From Cavenderia fasciculata (taxonomy: Eukaryota > Evosea > Eumycetozoa > Acytosteliales > Cavenderiaceae): a stretch of 64,000 nt of DNA. Position 1 is the stretch's first letter. The number at the start of each line of letters is the position of its first letter. The notes under the pieces were generated by a model. It was not told where the DNA came from. It ran no database searches and was given only the letters and a program-made list of their open reading frames with translations. Below are positions 34,373-44,515 of this stretch, in pieces. Made by a program: the position numbers and the translations under genes. The stretch lies in NCBI RefSeq assembly GCF_000203815.1, contig NW_004457642.1, positions 868,001-932,000 of the forward strand. Reading direction: 5' to 3'.

Positions 34373-35230
34373 ATGGATCAAATTAATAAAGGATGGTTTA
34401 GTGAGATTAGTGAATTCTGGCCTGGTAATTCATTCTCTCTACAAGTTGAACAAGTGTTACACCATGAAAAGACACAATATCAAGATATCCTAGTATTCAA
34501 ATCAAAGACCTTTGGAAATGTTCTTGTATTGGATGGTGTCATTCAAGCAACTGAACGTGACGAGTTTGCCTATCAAGAGATGATTGCTCATCCAGCATTA
34601 TTTGCTCATCCCAATCCAAAAAAGGTATTGGTTGTTGGTGGTGGTGATGGTGGTGTCTTACGAGAGGTTGTCAAACATGATTGTGTCGAAAGTGTCACAC
34701 TCTGTGAAATTGACAAGGGTGTCATTGATGCCTCTAGAAAGTACCTACCCAATATGGCCGTCGGTTTCGATCACCCAAAGGTTACACTATTTATTGGTGA
34801 CGGTCTCGAATTTATGCGTCAAAGAAAGGGTGAGTTTGATGTCATCATCACCGATTCATCCGATCCAATTGGGCCAGCTCAAGGACTCTTTGAAAGAGCC
34901 TACTATGAACTATTAAAGGAAGCTCTTGCAGAGGGTGGTATTCTTTGTTCACAGGCTGAAAGTCTTTGGTTACATTTGGACACTGTCAAAGGATTGACTA
35001 CCTTTTGTAAGGAACTTTTCCCAGTGGTTGAATACGCCTACACCTCTATTCCATCGTATCCAGGTGGTTCAATCGGTCTATTGATTTGTAGCAAGAGCAA
35101 CACCTCTTGTAAATCACCAATTAGACAAGTATCAAGTGAAATACTCGAAAAGATGCAATATTACAATGAACAAGTTCACAAGGCTTCTTTTGTTTTACCA
35201 CAATTTGCTTCTAAACAATTAAATCTCTAG
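34373..35230 (+). CDS. Spermidine synthase
   Basis: This enzyme transfers an aminopropyl group from decarboxylated SAM to putrescine in the cytosol. It is a single-exon gene of 285 residues, the usual length. Motifs are [20 protein letters not shown] (N-terminal beta domain), [19 protein letters not shown], the dcSAM-binding [16 protein letters not shown], the catalytic Asp region in [16 protein letters not shown], and the C-terminal [13 protein letters not shown]. All key blocks of the eukaryotic enzyme are present. Coding composition is less AT-rich than its surroundings, as expected for a highly expressed gene. It ends 56 bp from the convergent ATG10 stop. Confidence 0.97.
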   Translation: MDQINKGWFSEISEFWPGNSFSLQVEQVLHHEKTQYQDILVFKSKTFGNVLVLDGVIQATERDEFAYQEMIAHPALFAHPNPKKVLVVGGGDGGVLREVVKHDCVESVTLCEIDKGVIDASRKYLPNMAVGFDHPKVTLFIGDGLEFMRQRKGEFDVIITDSSDPIGPAQGLFERAYYELLKEALAEGGILCSQAESLWLHLDTVKGLTTFCKELFPVVEYAYTSIPSYPGGSIGLLICSKSNTSCKSPIRQVSSEILEKMQYYNEQVHKASFVLPQFASKQLNL

Positions 35231-35286
35231 AGACCTATAAATAATGAGTATAAATTATACTCTTCTTCTTCCTTCTTCTTCTTTTT

Positions 35287-35379
35287 TTAAATAAACAATT
35301 TATTCATTGGTAATTTAATACCAACTATAGGCGAAATGATCGATATCCAACTTGATAAATATTTATCATTATTATTATC

Positions 35380-35413
<34 letters not shown>

Positions 35414-36152
35414 TCAATATCAATATGTAAAACCTCTTTCATTAGATTTGCAGTTTCACATGGATGCAATTGGTAAAATGGAATACCAAGAACAGGATGT
35501 TCTACTTGTGTGATTAATGGTATTGATTGATATAAATTGGCATCATCTGATTTACCTCTATGTGTTCCTTGTAATATAGGCAATATTTCATCCCACAAAG
35601 TCATCAATGAACCATCTAGAGAGAGAGAGAGAGAGAGAGAGAGATGAGGATTATAACAAAAAAAATAAATAATAATAAATTAGCAACCATCAACATCAGC
35701 ACCATGCTCGGGTGATATCGATCATTGAATACTCAACCATTTCTATAGACATTGATATATAATACAGGAACTCTATATGATTGACTATATAGTATGTGAT
35801 ATTCGGCATGGTATGTGGTTGATAGTTGTTGTTGTTGTTGTTGTTTGTTGTTGGTATTTGATGATAGTGATTGTAAATCATTTTCTTGCTGGTGTACCCA
35901 ATCTTCCAACTCTACATCTTTTGGTGCTTTTTGTTGTTGTTTTGGTGTCATGGTATGTGTAACGGTGATGATCTTTTTTAATAGCAAATAGCTCAGATTT
36001 GGAGCTATATTTGAATTGTTGATTAATTGCCAATTATCATCTGATGTTGTTGTTGTTGTTGTTGTTGCTTCTTCTTTTACATCTTGTGAATCAATACATT
36101 TAGCAATAAAGTCTTTGCATTGACTTACAAATTCTTCATAGCCGATGTTCAT
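35287..36152 (-). CDS. atg10: ATG10, E2-like conjugating enzyme for ATG12-ATG5
   Basis: Exons 36152-35738 and 35615-35287 give 247 residues. The conserved core reads AEYHILYSQSYRVPVLYI, then TLWDEI, then EHPVLGIPFYQLHPCETANLM, then SSWISIISPIVGIKLP. The HPC motif holds the catalytic cysteine that accepts ATG12 from ATG7. Together these match animal ATG10 closely (HPILGQPFFVLHPC). The junction restores the DG(x)TL segment, but it needs a GTTGAG donor, which is weaker than the GTAAGT/GTATGT consensus used by its neighbours. The intron has a GA/TC dinucleotide run at its acceptor. Poly-Thr and poly-Gln inserts are dictyostelid features. It is divergent from GLE1, with 138 bp between start codons. 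Confidence 0.9.
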
Positions 36153-36290
36153 GTTTAAATTTTAACAAAAGAGTAATGAAAAATTTTGGTGTGTCTTGAT
36201 TGATTCGGAATGGTCAATAAAAGCGTTTATTAATTTAATCGAATAATTTAATCGATTTAATTATTATTACTACTACAGGGTAATTCTCAA

Positions 36291-36416
36291 ATGATGAATT
36301 ACTCTAATATTGGAGTTTATACATCATCAGTTAAAAGCAATAATAGTCCTAAAACAAACAACAACTATAATCATTTATATCGTAGTAGTAGTAGCATAGA
36401 ATCATCCCCTAGTAAT

Positions 36417-36490
<74 letters not shown>

Positions 36491-38970
36491 CGATTCAATC
36501 GTTGACAATAACAACAATAATTTAGGTTCACCAAAGTCATGGTCCACTAAATCAATATCATTGAAACCCTATAACTCTCCATTTAAAGGCGATCGCATTG
36601 GATCAAACACTCACTCTTCATCTTCTTCTTCCTCCTCTTACCAATTTGAAGATGCATCTCCCTCTAAAGGTTTGGCTCATGATCGTGATTCATTGACTTA
36701 TCCTCCCCATCTATCATCATCACCATCATCATCTCTATCACCATCGCCATCTTCGTCGTCATTGAACAAAAATAATAATGAAATCAACATTAATAATCAA
36801 GACAAAGAAAACTTGGTGGTGAATATGAGAAACACTAGTTCATATTCTCCTCCTCTATCAGCTTCCTTTTCATCTTGTTTGTCCTCATCCTCCTCTTCAG
36901 CTCAAAAGAAACCAACATCTTCTTCCTCTCACTCATCTTTGGCATCTGGTTCAATAAATGCAAATATCTATCTCGATGATGATGATGATGATGATGACTA
37001 TGATGAAACTTTGGATTCAAGTGATACTTCTTTTTACATGGCAACAAAACAATTAACCAACACATTGAGTCTTTGTGACTTGGATGTATACTTTTCATCA
37101 TCATCATCAGAAGAGGAAGAAGAAAAAGACAATTATGACAATGGAAATGAAAATGAAATTGAAAAGATTGATAGAAACCAAAATCATAGAGAATCGATAC
37201 AAGATCTAAACTCATTTGATATTGACATGCTAGTCAACAAAAACAATTCTGATAAAGCTAAAAACTTGACTGTAAATTAATCATCCCCAAATCAAATCAA
37301 ATACTATCGATATTAATATTTTCAATATTTAATATTTAGCAAAAATTGAATTCATTAAAACAAAAATACCATGAAAAGGAAAAGAGAACCAAAGATAGAT
37401 CAGAAGAGTTGAGATTAAAAAACATAAGGAAACAACGCGAAAAGAATAATAAAATAATAACCGAGCTCACAAACAAGGAACAATCACAAAGAAATTCAAT
37501 CAAGAATGAAATCATGTCGACACAAAATAGCAGACTAAATGACTCGATTAAAAACGATACACAAAATACCATTAAAAACTATAATCAAGTAATGGAGGAT
37601 AAAAGTAGAAAAATACAAGAGGAAATGGAAAAAATGAAAAGAAAAGAGGATCAGAAAAGAATGGAAGAAGAAAAGAAAAAGGAAGAGGAAAGAAAGAAAA
37701 GAGAAAATGAGGAAAAGGCAATCTTGGAAAAGGAAAGATTAGAAAAGGAAAGATTGGAAAAGGAAAGATTGGAAAAAGAAAGATTAGAAAAGGAAAGATT
37801 AGAAACTATCGAAAAAGAAAGACTGGAAAAAGAAAAATTGGAAAAAGAAAGATTGGAAAAAGTAAGATTAGAAAAGGAAAGATTGGAAAAAGAAAGATTG
37901 GAAAAGGAAAGAGTAGAAAAGGAAACACAGGAAAAGGAAAGATTGGAAAAGCAAAGATTTGAATTGAATTCCAAACCAGAAACAGAATATGATGTTGCAA
38001 TAGCTGCTTGGCAAGAATATAAAGATGGAAAATTATTTTTTGATACTGTTTCGAAACTTGAATCCAATATTCCTCTAGCCACACAAAAGGATTTATTAAA
38101 AAATATCAACAAAATAATTAATCAAATATCATCAAATAGAGAATCAATTATATCAAAGGTATTTATAATATTAATATGCATCAACACTGTGTGATTGCTA
38201 TTTTGGTTCTCTCAACCACTTACACTATTATTATTATTTTTTTTAAAAAGTCAACAGAATTGAAAAATATATTAGATTCAATAAGAGGAGAAAATACATT
38301 CTATCGTATGACAATGAATACGATATGTACAAAGATTATGCAACAAGTTGAAGTACAGATCAGCGCCAATCCTTCTTTGGCCACTCCATATGCTATGGTA
38401 ATAGTCAACATTGCTAAAAGCAATCCCGATATTTTACAATTTATTTCATGCCACCTCCAACACCATTGTATATACATGACACCGATGCATGCAAAGAAAA
38501 ATATAGGCGATTCCAATGATAAGTATTTTGCTCGAATGGGATACAAGATGACTCAAGACGGGGTGGTAGCAGAAAAAGAAGAAGATTTCTATCTTCGTAT
38601 GACGGGTTACATTGCCCTTTACGCGTCAATTGTCTCACACTCTGCATCAGATTCACAACTCTCTGACGAAATTAAATGGTATCTACTAGAAAGTGCATGG
38701 AAATGGATATCTAGGTTCTGTAACCTCAAAGCTAAAAGAATAACATCTTTTATGTTGTTGTCATTCTTGCAAACAGCAGGACATGTCATGCTGGCCATCT
38801 ACAAGAACCAATTCACTAAAATATTAAATCTCATCTCTACGAAAGAGTTTCTTGATGCTCTGCCAAATGAACCAGGTGTCCGATCATCAAATGCAAGACT
38901 AATACAATTTCTAGAAAACTATCATTCTAACAAAACAATTCAACCACTTGAAGGATCAATTATTAATTAA
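36291..38970 (+). CDS. gle1: GLE1, nuclear pore mRNA-export factor
   Basis: Exons 36291-37271, 37340-38158 and 38251-38970 give 839 residues. The N-terminal 330 residues are low complexity (an Asn run of about 25, Ser runs, acidic patches). A long charged coiled coil follows, with about fifteen copies of the pentad LEKER (37720-37960). The C-terminal HEAT-like GLE1 domain contains [54 protein letters not shown] and [18 protein letters not shown], matching human GLE1 block by block. GLE1 with IP6 activates the DEAD-box ATPase DBP5 at the cytoplasmic face of the pore. The upstream CTACAG before the first ATG may be an acceptor of a 5' UTR intron, so an extra upstream exon is possible. Confidence 0.92.
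36416..36492 (+). repeat. (AAC)n run encoding poly-Asn
   Basis: An almost pure AAC array of about 25 units within GLE1 exon 1, translated as asparagine. It is followed by mixed AAC/AAT, which suggests the pure part is younger. Confidence 0.9.
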
Positions 38971-39896
38971 TAATTAAAAAAAAATAAAAACCCAAAAAAA
39001 AAAAAAAAAAAAAGAAACGAAAAAAAGTATAACTGATGTGCAGTAAAATCTAAATATATATATAAAAGCCGTTAAAAAAAGAAAAATCAGATACTTATTC
39101 TTTCAACACCACCCACCACAAATATAAAGAGATAAAAATAGAGTACTATCGAATAACGCTGTCGCGTGGTTTCAAAAAATAACGGATCTGAAAGTCGAGT
39201 TGTTTTGAAAATTGCACTTCGTTGCTTTCAGAGAATATGAAGTATAGGTGACTCTTTATGGTGAAGTGATAAATGGAAAGTGTATTATTTTTTTTCTATA
39301 ATTATCTAATTATAAAAAAGATTTGAAGCTTTGCTATGATGAATCTTCTATCATGATGATGATGGTGGTGATGGTGGAGATTCTCTCCCTTTAATGAACA
39401 CTGTGTTCTATGCAAAAAAAAATCTCTACCCCCAATTGTTCACTCGGCTCAGTTTCCCCACCGCCACCACCACAGCCACCACAACAAGTGAGAAATTTGA
39501 TTCAATGAATCCACACCTCTTGTGGGGAAGTAGCAGGTGCAAGCGATCGATAGAGAGAGCGTGAAAGAGGAAACTAAACTTTTATCAATGGTCACTCACC
39601 ACTTGTGTCGAACCGTGAAGACAAACACCGCTGTTGTCAATTAAAATTTTTTTTTTAATTTAATTTTTTTTATTAATCTGTTTCTCTCTTTACTCTAGGG
39701 TATTCTAAAGCAGTTGTTGTTCCATTGATTTAAACACACAGGTCTTTTAAATATTGCAATTGTATATATTTTTATAAAATAATAATAATAAATAATAATA
39801 AGAACCCAAACCAACAATTATCAAAGTTATCTAATCCAAGAGGAAACCCTCAACACAGTCACACACACACACATTAAAAAAGAGACAAAAAGAGTA
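38971..39896. other. Long intergenic region upstream of the Na+/K+-type ATPase
   Basis: At 926 bp this is one of the longest spacers. It contains an A run (38994-39013). A block at 39155-39235 has balanced composition and a CTGAAAG/CTTTCAG inverted repeat (39189-39195 and 39225-39231). A GC-richer stretch at 39420-39640 includes CCACC repeats and the small inverted repeat CCACACCTCTTGTGG. TTACTCTAGGG at 39691-39701 could be an acceptor of a 5' UTR intron. No coding gene is supported. Confidence 0.5.
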
Positions 39897-39927
39897 ATGT
39901 CTTTCAATAGCAACAGTACTAGCAATA

Positions 39928-39958
<31 letters not shown>

Positions 39959-42900
39959 TGAAACATCAGCGTCAATACACGACACCACTGACCAACAACT
40001 AAACACACAACAACAGCAGCAACAAGATGGCAGTGAGGGAGCTCAACACCATCCACTCAACCTACCACATGACAATGAACAACATGCAGGCATGACTGAA
40101 ATCGAATTAAAAGATTTCACTAATCTTCGTTCATCTAGTGGCAGCGTTGGCAGCAGTGCCGGCGGTGGAGGAGGTAGCAGTGGTCAATTGTCAAAGTCAT
40201 CTTCAATGGTACAAATCAAAGACCAATTGGATGAACAAGATACTCAAATACCCCTTTACTACTCAATGACCAAGGAGAAGCAAAGAAAGAAAATTTTAAA
40301 GTTGCGTTCAAAGTTAAAGAACAAATTCAAAAACAAGGATGGTACAACAACAACAACATCAACAGCCATTTCACCACAATCACCAAAAGGTTTTACTCCC
40401 AATAACAACAAAAAGAAAAAGAAGCAAGGGGACGAACCAGTTGAAGTTTCTGTAAGTAATTACCATGTGTCTCTTATCTCCAAGCAAATACTAATAGTAT
40501 ATTACTTTTTTTTTTTTTATTTTTTTCAAAAAGAACGATCATATGATTCCATTAGAAGAACTATCAACCAAGTTTTCAACCAATCTTAATCTAGATGATC
40601 TCAAGTACAGTATGGTATGTATTACTCTTTTCATTCATTTTAATTGCAATACTACGAGTCATTCTTTTTTGGATACCGAAAAGCTTGCAAAGATCTTGAA
40701 AAAATCAAAAACTAATTAATTAATTTTCGATTTTTTTTTTTTTTTCTTCTCGACATAGGGTATTACATCCAAAGATGCTGAAGAAAGACTTGAACGTGAT
40801 GGACCTAATGCTTTGACACCAAAGAAGCCTGTTCCAAAATGGGTCAAATTCTTGCTTCAATTCCTCAGCTTGTTCCCTCTTATGTTGGAAATTGGTGGTA
40901 TCCTATCGTTTGTTGCCTATGGAGTCGATAAAGAAAGTGGTAGTGACAATGTATGTGTTATATATATAAAAAAAAAAAAAAAAAGAACCTACTTTACTTA
41001 AAAGATATTAATATTTTTATTTATCTATAGCTCTATCTTGGTATTATTTTATGGGCAGTAGTATTGTTTACTACGATCTTTACCTTTTTACAAGAATCCA
41101 AATCGGCTCATGTTATGGATGGATTTAAAAAACTTGCACCAACATCGACCAAAGTAGTAAGAGATTCTCATTTGATTGAGATCAACTCTGAAAAGCTTGT
41201 AGTTGGTGATGTCATTCACATTAGAGCTGGTGACCGTATTCCAGCTGATATTCGAATTATTTATTCTCATCATTTAAAAGTATATTTCAATCATCACTCT
41301 TCTTTAAACCTAATTCCTTCTTCTTCTGCTGCTCTTGTTACTCCTTTAACAATCATTCATCATCATCATTATTATTATTATCATCATTATTATCACCATC
41401 ATTATAACAATAATATCATGACCATCATCACTTTTTTTACCATTGTCTTTATAGACAATAGTATTATTAATAAACATTCAAAATTTGAATCATCTCTTGT
41501 TACATTATTAAATAATGTTATAGATGATAAACTTACCTTTCCTCCATCTTCATACTTTAAAAAAAGACAGCAACCAACATCAGATCAATCCAGCAGATTC
41601 ACAGAATTACCATCCCTCCCCACCTCCATGGGTGAACAAAACAATATCTAATTCTCATCCATTTATTCTCTACATTTTGTATATATATATATATATATAT
41701 ATATAGGTTGACAATGCATCATTGACTGGAGAGTCTGAACCACAAAGTAGAACTGCCGAATGTACAGATGAAAATGCATTTGAAACATCAAACTTGGCAT
41801 TTTATGGTACTATGGCTGTAGATGGTGATTGTGTAGGTGTAGTCATTGCAACTGGTAACCAAACTACCATTGGAAAGATTGCTAGATTGGCTACTCACAC
41901 CAAACCATTACCTACCCCATTAAAAACTGTAAGATATCAACCAAATAATTTAATAATGCATTAAAGAGATCCTAACACTTTTTTTTTTTTTTTTTTTTAG
42001 GAAATTGAACAATTTATTAGAATCATTACAATTGTTTCCATTTCACTTGGTTTAATTTTATTGGTTGTTGGTTTTGCCACCAAGGTCAAATGGATTCTAG
42101 TTATCATTTATTGTATTTCTGTTGTTGTCGCACAAGTCCCAGAAGGTCTCTTACCAACCATTACCGTTCTTTTGACTCTGACCGCCACTAGAATGTCCAA
42201 AAAGAATGTACTCGTCAAGAACTTGTTGGCTGTTGAGACTTTTGGTTCAACCAGCACGATCGCTTCCGATAAAACTGGTACCTTGACACAAAACATCATG
42301 ACAGTTGTCCACTTATGGTACGACGGTGCCGTATACAGTTGTGATGCAATCTCTCCAAACAATTACATGAACAAAGAGTCAAAGACCTTTAAGGAATTGT
42401 TCAAGATTGCTGCACTCTGTAGTAGAACTGTATTTGATAGATCCGATCCAAACTGGGATAGCACTCCAATTCAACAAAGAAATACCATTGGTGATGCTTC
42501 AGAAAGCGCCTTGCTCAAGTTTTGTGAACAAGTAGAAAATGTCGAAGGTTATCGTAGACACTATCCAAAGATTTTCGAAATTCCATTCAACTCTGTCAAC
42601 AAATGGCAACTCAGTGTCCACATTGACGAATCTAATGGAAATATTTTCCTCCTCATCAAGGGTGCTCCAGAAAGAATCGTTAAAATGTGCACAACCATCA
42701 TGAGCGATGGTGAATCCATTCCAATTAGCGATGGTCACATGGAGAATTTCCAACAATCCTATGAATTATTGGCTGGTAAAGGTGAAAGAGTAAGTAAAAA
42801 AAAAAAAAAACAAAAAAAAACAAAAAAAAAAAAAGATAGACATTTTAACAAGTAGAACCTATTTTTTAACTTTATTTATTTATTTTAGGCTTTAGGAATG

Positions 42901-44381
42901 GCAATGATTAACCTTGATCCAAAGGTATTCCATAAAGATTATGTATTTGATGTTGATGAAAAGAATTTCCCAACAGAAGGATTTACTTTTGTTGGCTTGA
43001 CAACTTTAATGGATCCACCAAGACCAAGTGTACCAGGAGCAATTGAAGATTGTAAAAAGGCTGGAGTTAGAGTCATGATGGTCACTGGTGATCATCCTTT
43101 AACTGCTCAAAGTATTGCCAGACAAATTGGTATCATCCAAGGAGAAACTCTCAATGACGTTGCCAAAAACGAAGGTATCGATGTTTTAGATGTGGACTTT
43201 TCAAAGGCTGGAGGTATAGTCATACCTGGTTCAAGATTGGACGATCTCACCGACGAACATTGGAACAAGATTTTGGCATTAAAACAAATTGTCTTTGCCC
43301 GTACTTCTCCTGAACAAAAGGTTTGTAAAAACTTGATAACTCAAAAAAAAGTCAAAGCTTTATTTTTTTTTGAACCTTTTTCTAACATTATTAAATTATT
43401 ATCATTTTATTTATTTAGTTAATCATTGTATCAGAATGCCAAAAGAGAGGAGAAATTGTAGCAGTAACAGGAGATGGTGTAAACGATTCACCAGCATTGA
43501 AAAAGGCAGACTTGGGTTGCGCTATGGGTATCACAGGTAGTGAAGTAGCCAAAGAAGCAGCGGCCATTGTTTTGCTCGACGATAACTTTTCATCAATTGT
43601 CAGTGGTATCGAAGAGGGTAGAATGATTTTTGATAAACTAAAAAAATCCATCACCTACACTCTCAGTTCCAACGTTCCAGAACTCACTCCATTCCTTTGC
43701 TTTTTCCTTCTCAAACTTCCAGCCGCCTTGTCAGGTATCTTAATTTTGTGTATCGATTTGGGCACAGATCTCGTTCCAGTCATTTCCTACTCGTACGAAT
43801 ATCCCGAAACAGATTTAATGAACAGAAAACCTAGAAACATCAAGACAGACAAATTGGTTTCCTTCAAGTTGGCTATTTTCTCATACGTTTGGTTAGGCTT
43901 TGTACAATGCGCTGCTGGTTTCTTTAACTTTTTCATGATGTTTAGAACACATGGAATCAGCGCCAGCGACTTGTTTTACACCAGCTCTGACTATTTCATG
44001 GATGGTGCCGCCGATTTTATGGGTTATACTGCCGGTCAACAAATGTCAATGCTCAAGGAAGCTCAATCTGCCTATTTCATTGCCGTCATTATTACAAGAA
44101 TGGGTGCAGCTCTGAGTTGCAAAACCAGAACACTCAGTCTTTTCCAACATGGTTTCAAAAACATGGTATTCAACTGTGGTTTAATCAGTATGCTTGGTGT
44201 TGGACTCATCATTGTCCACGTTCCAGGTATTCAAGATTTCTTTGGTGCCACAGCCGTCAGCTACAAATTCTGGCTCTACCCAATTCCATTTGCTGTATTC
44301 CTTGTCATTGTAAATGAAATTAGATTGTATATTGTAAGAAGAGATCCAACAGGTTTGGTTGCTAGATATACATATTGGTAG
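39897..44381 (+). CDS. Na+/K+-ATPase-type P-type ATPase alpha subunit
   Basis: Eight exons give 1160 residues: 39897-40451, 40534-40614, 40759-40950, 41031-41279, 41707-41928, 42001-42789, 42889-43320 and 43419-44381. A low-complexity N-terminus of about 185 residues precedes a type IIC pump. Motifs are LTGESEPQ, VPEGLLPT (M4), the phosphorylated Asp in SDKTGTLTQ (about residue 523), KGAPERI, MVTGDHPLTA and VTGDGVNDSPALKKADLG. M5 reads YTLSSNVPELTPF and M6 ILCIDLGTDLVP, retaining the Ser, Asn, Glu and two Asp positions that bind cations in Na+/K+ pumps. M5 has Ser where H+/K+ pumps have Lys. The phosphorylation-domain sequence LVKNLLAVETFGSTSTIASDKTGT is strongly conserved. The intron between exons 4 and 5 (427 nt) is unusually long. 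No beta subunit is nearby. Confidence 0.95.
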
Positions 44382-44515
44382 AAATTTTCTGTATCACAAA
44401 AAAAAAAAAAAAAAAAAAGAAAAAAATAATAAAAGTATTTATACAAAAAAAAAAAAAACAAAATCCTATAAAATTATATAATATATTATATTTTTCTGTT
44501 CTAGAAATAGTTTTA

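Noticed and set aside
37651-38112. Minus-strand frame of repeated Ser-Phe-Ser-Asn units
   Set aside because: Complement of the LEKER coiled-coil repeats of GLE1.
41280-41651. Open frame with His/Tyr runs continuing exon 4 of the ATPase
   Set aside because: Family alignment joins YSHHLK directly to VDNASLTGESEP across a valid GT-AG intron; the His/Tyr content is simple-repeat DNA.
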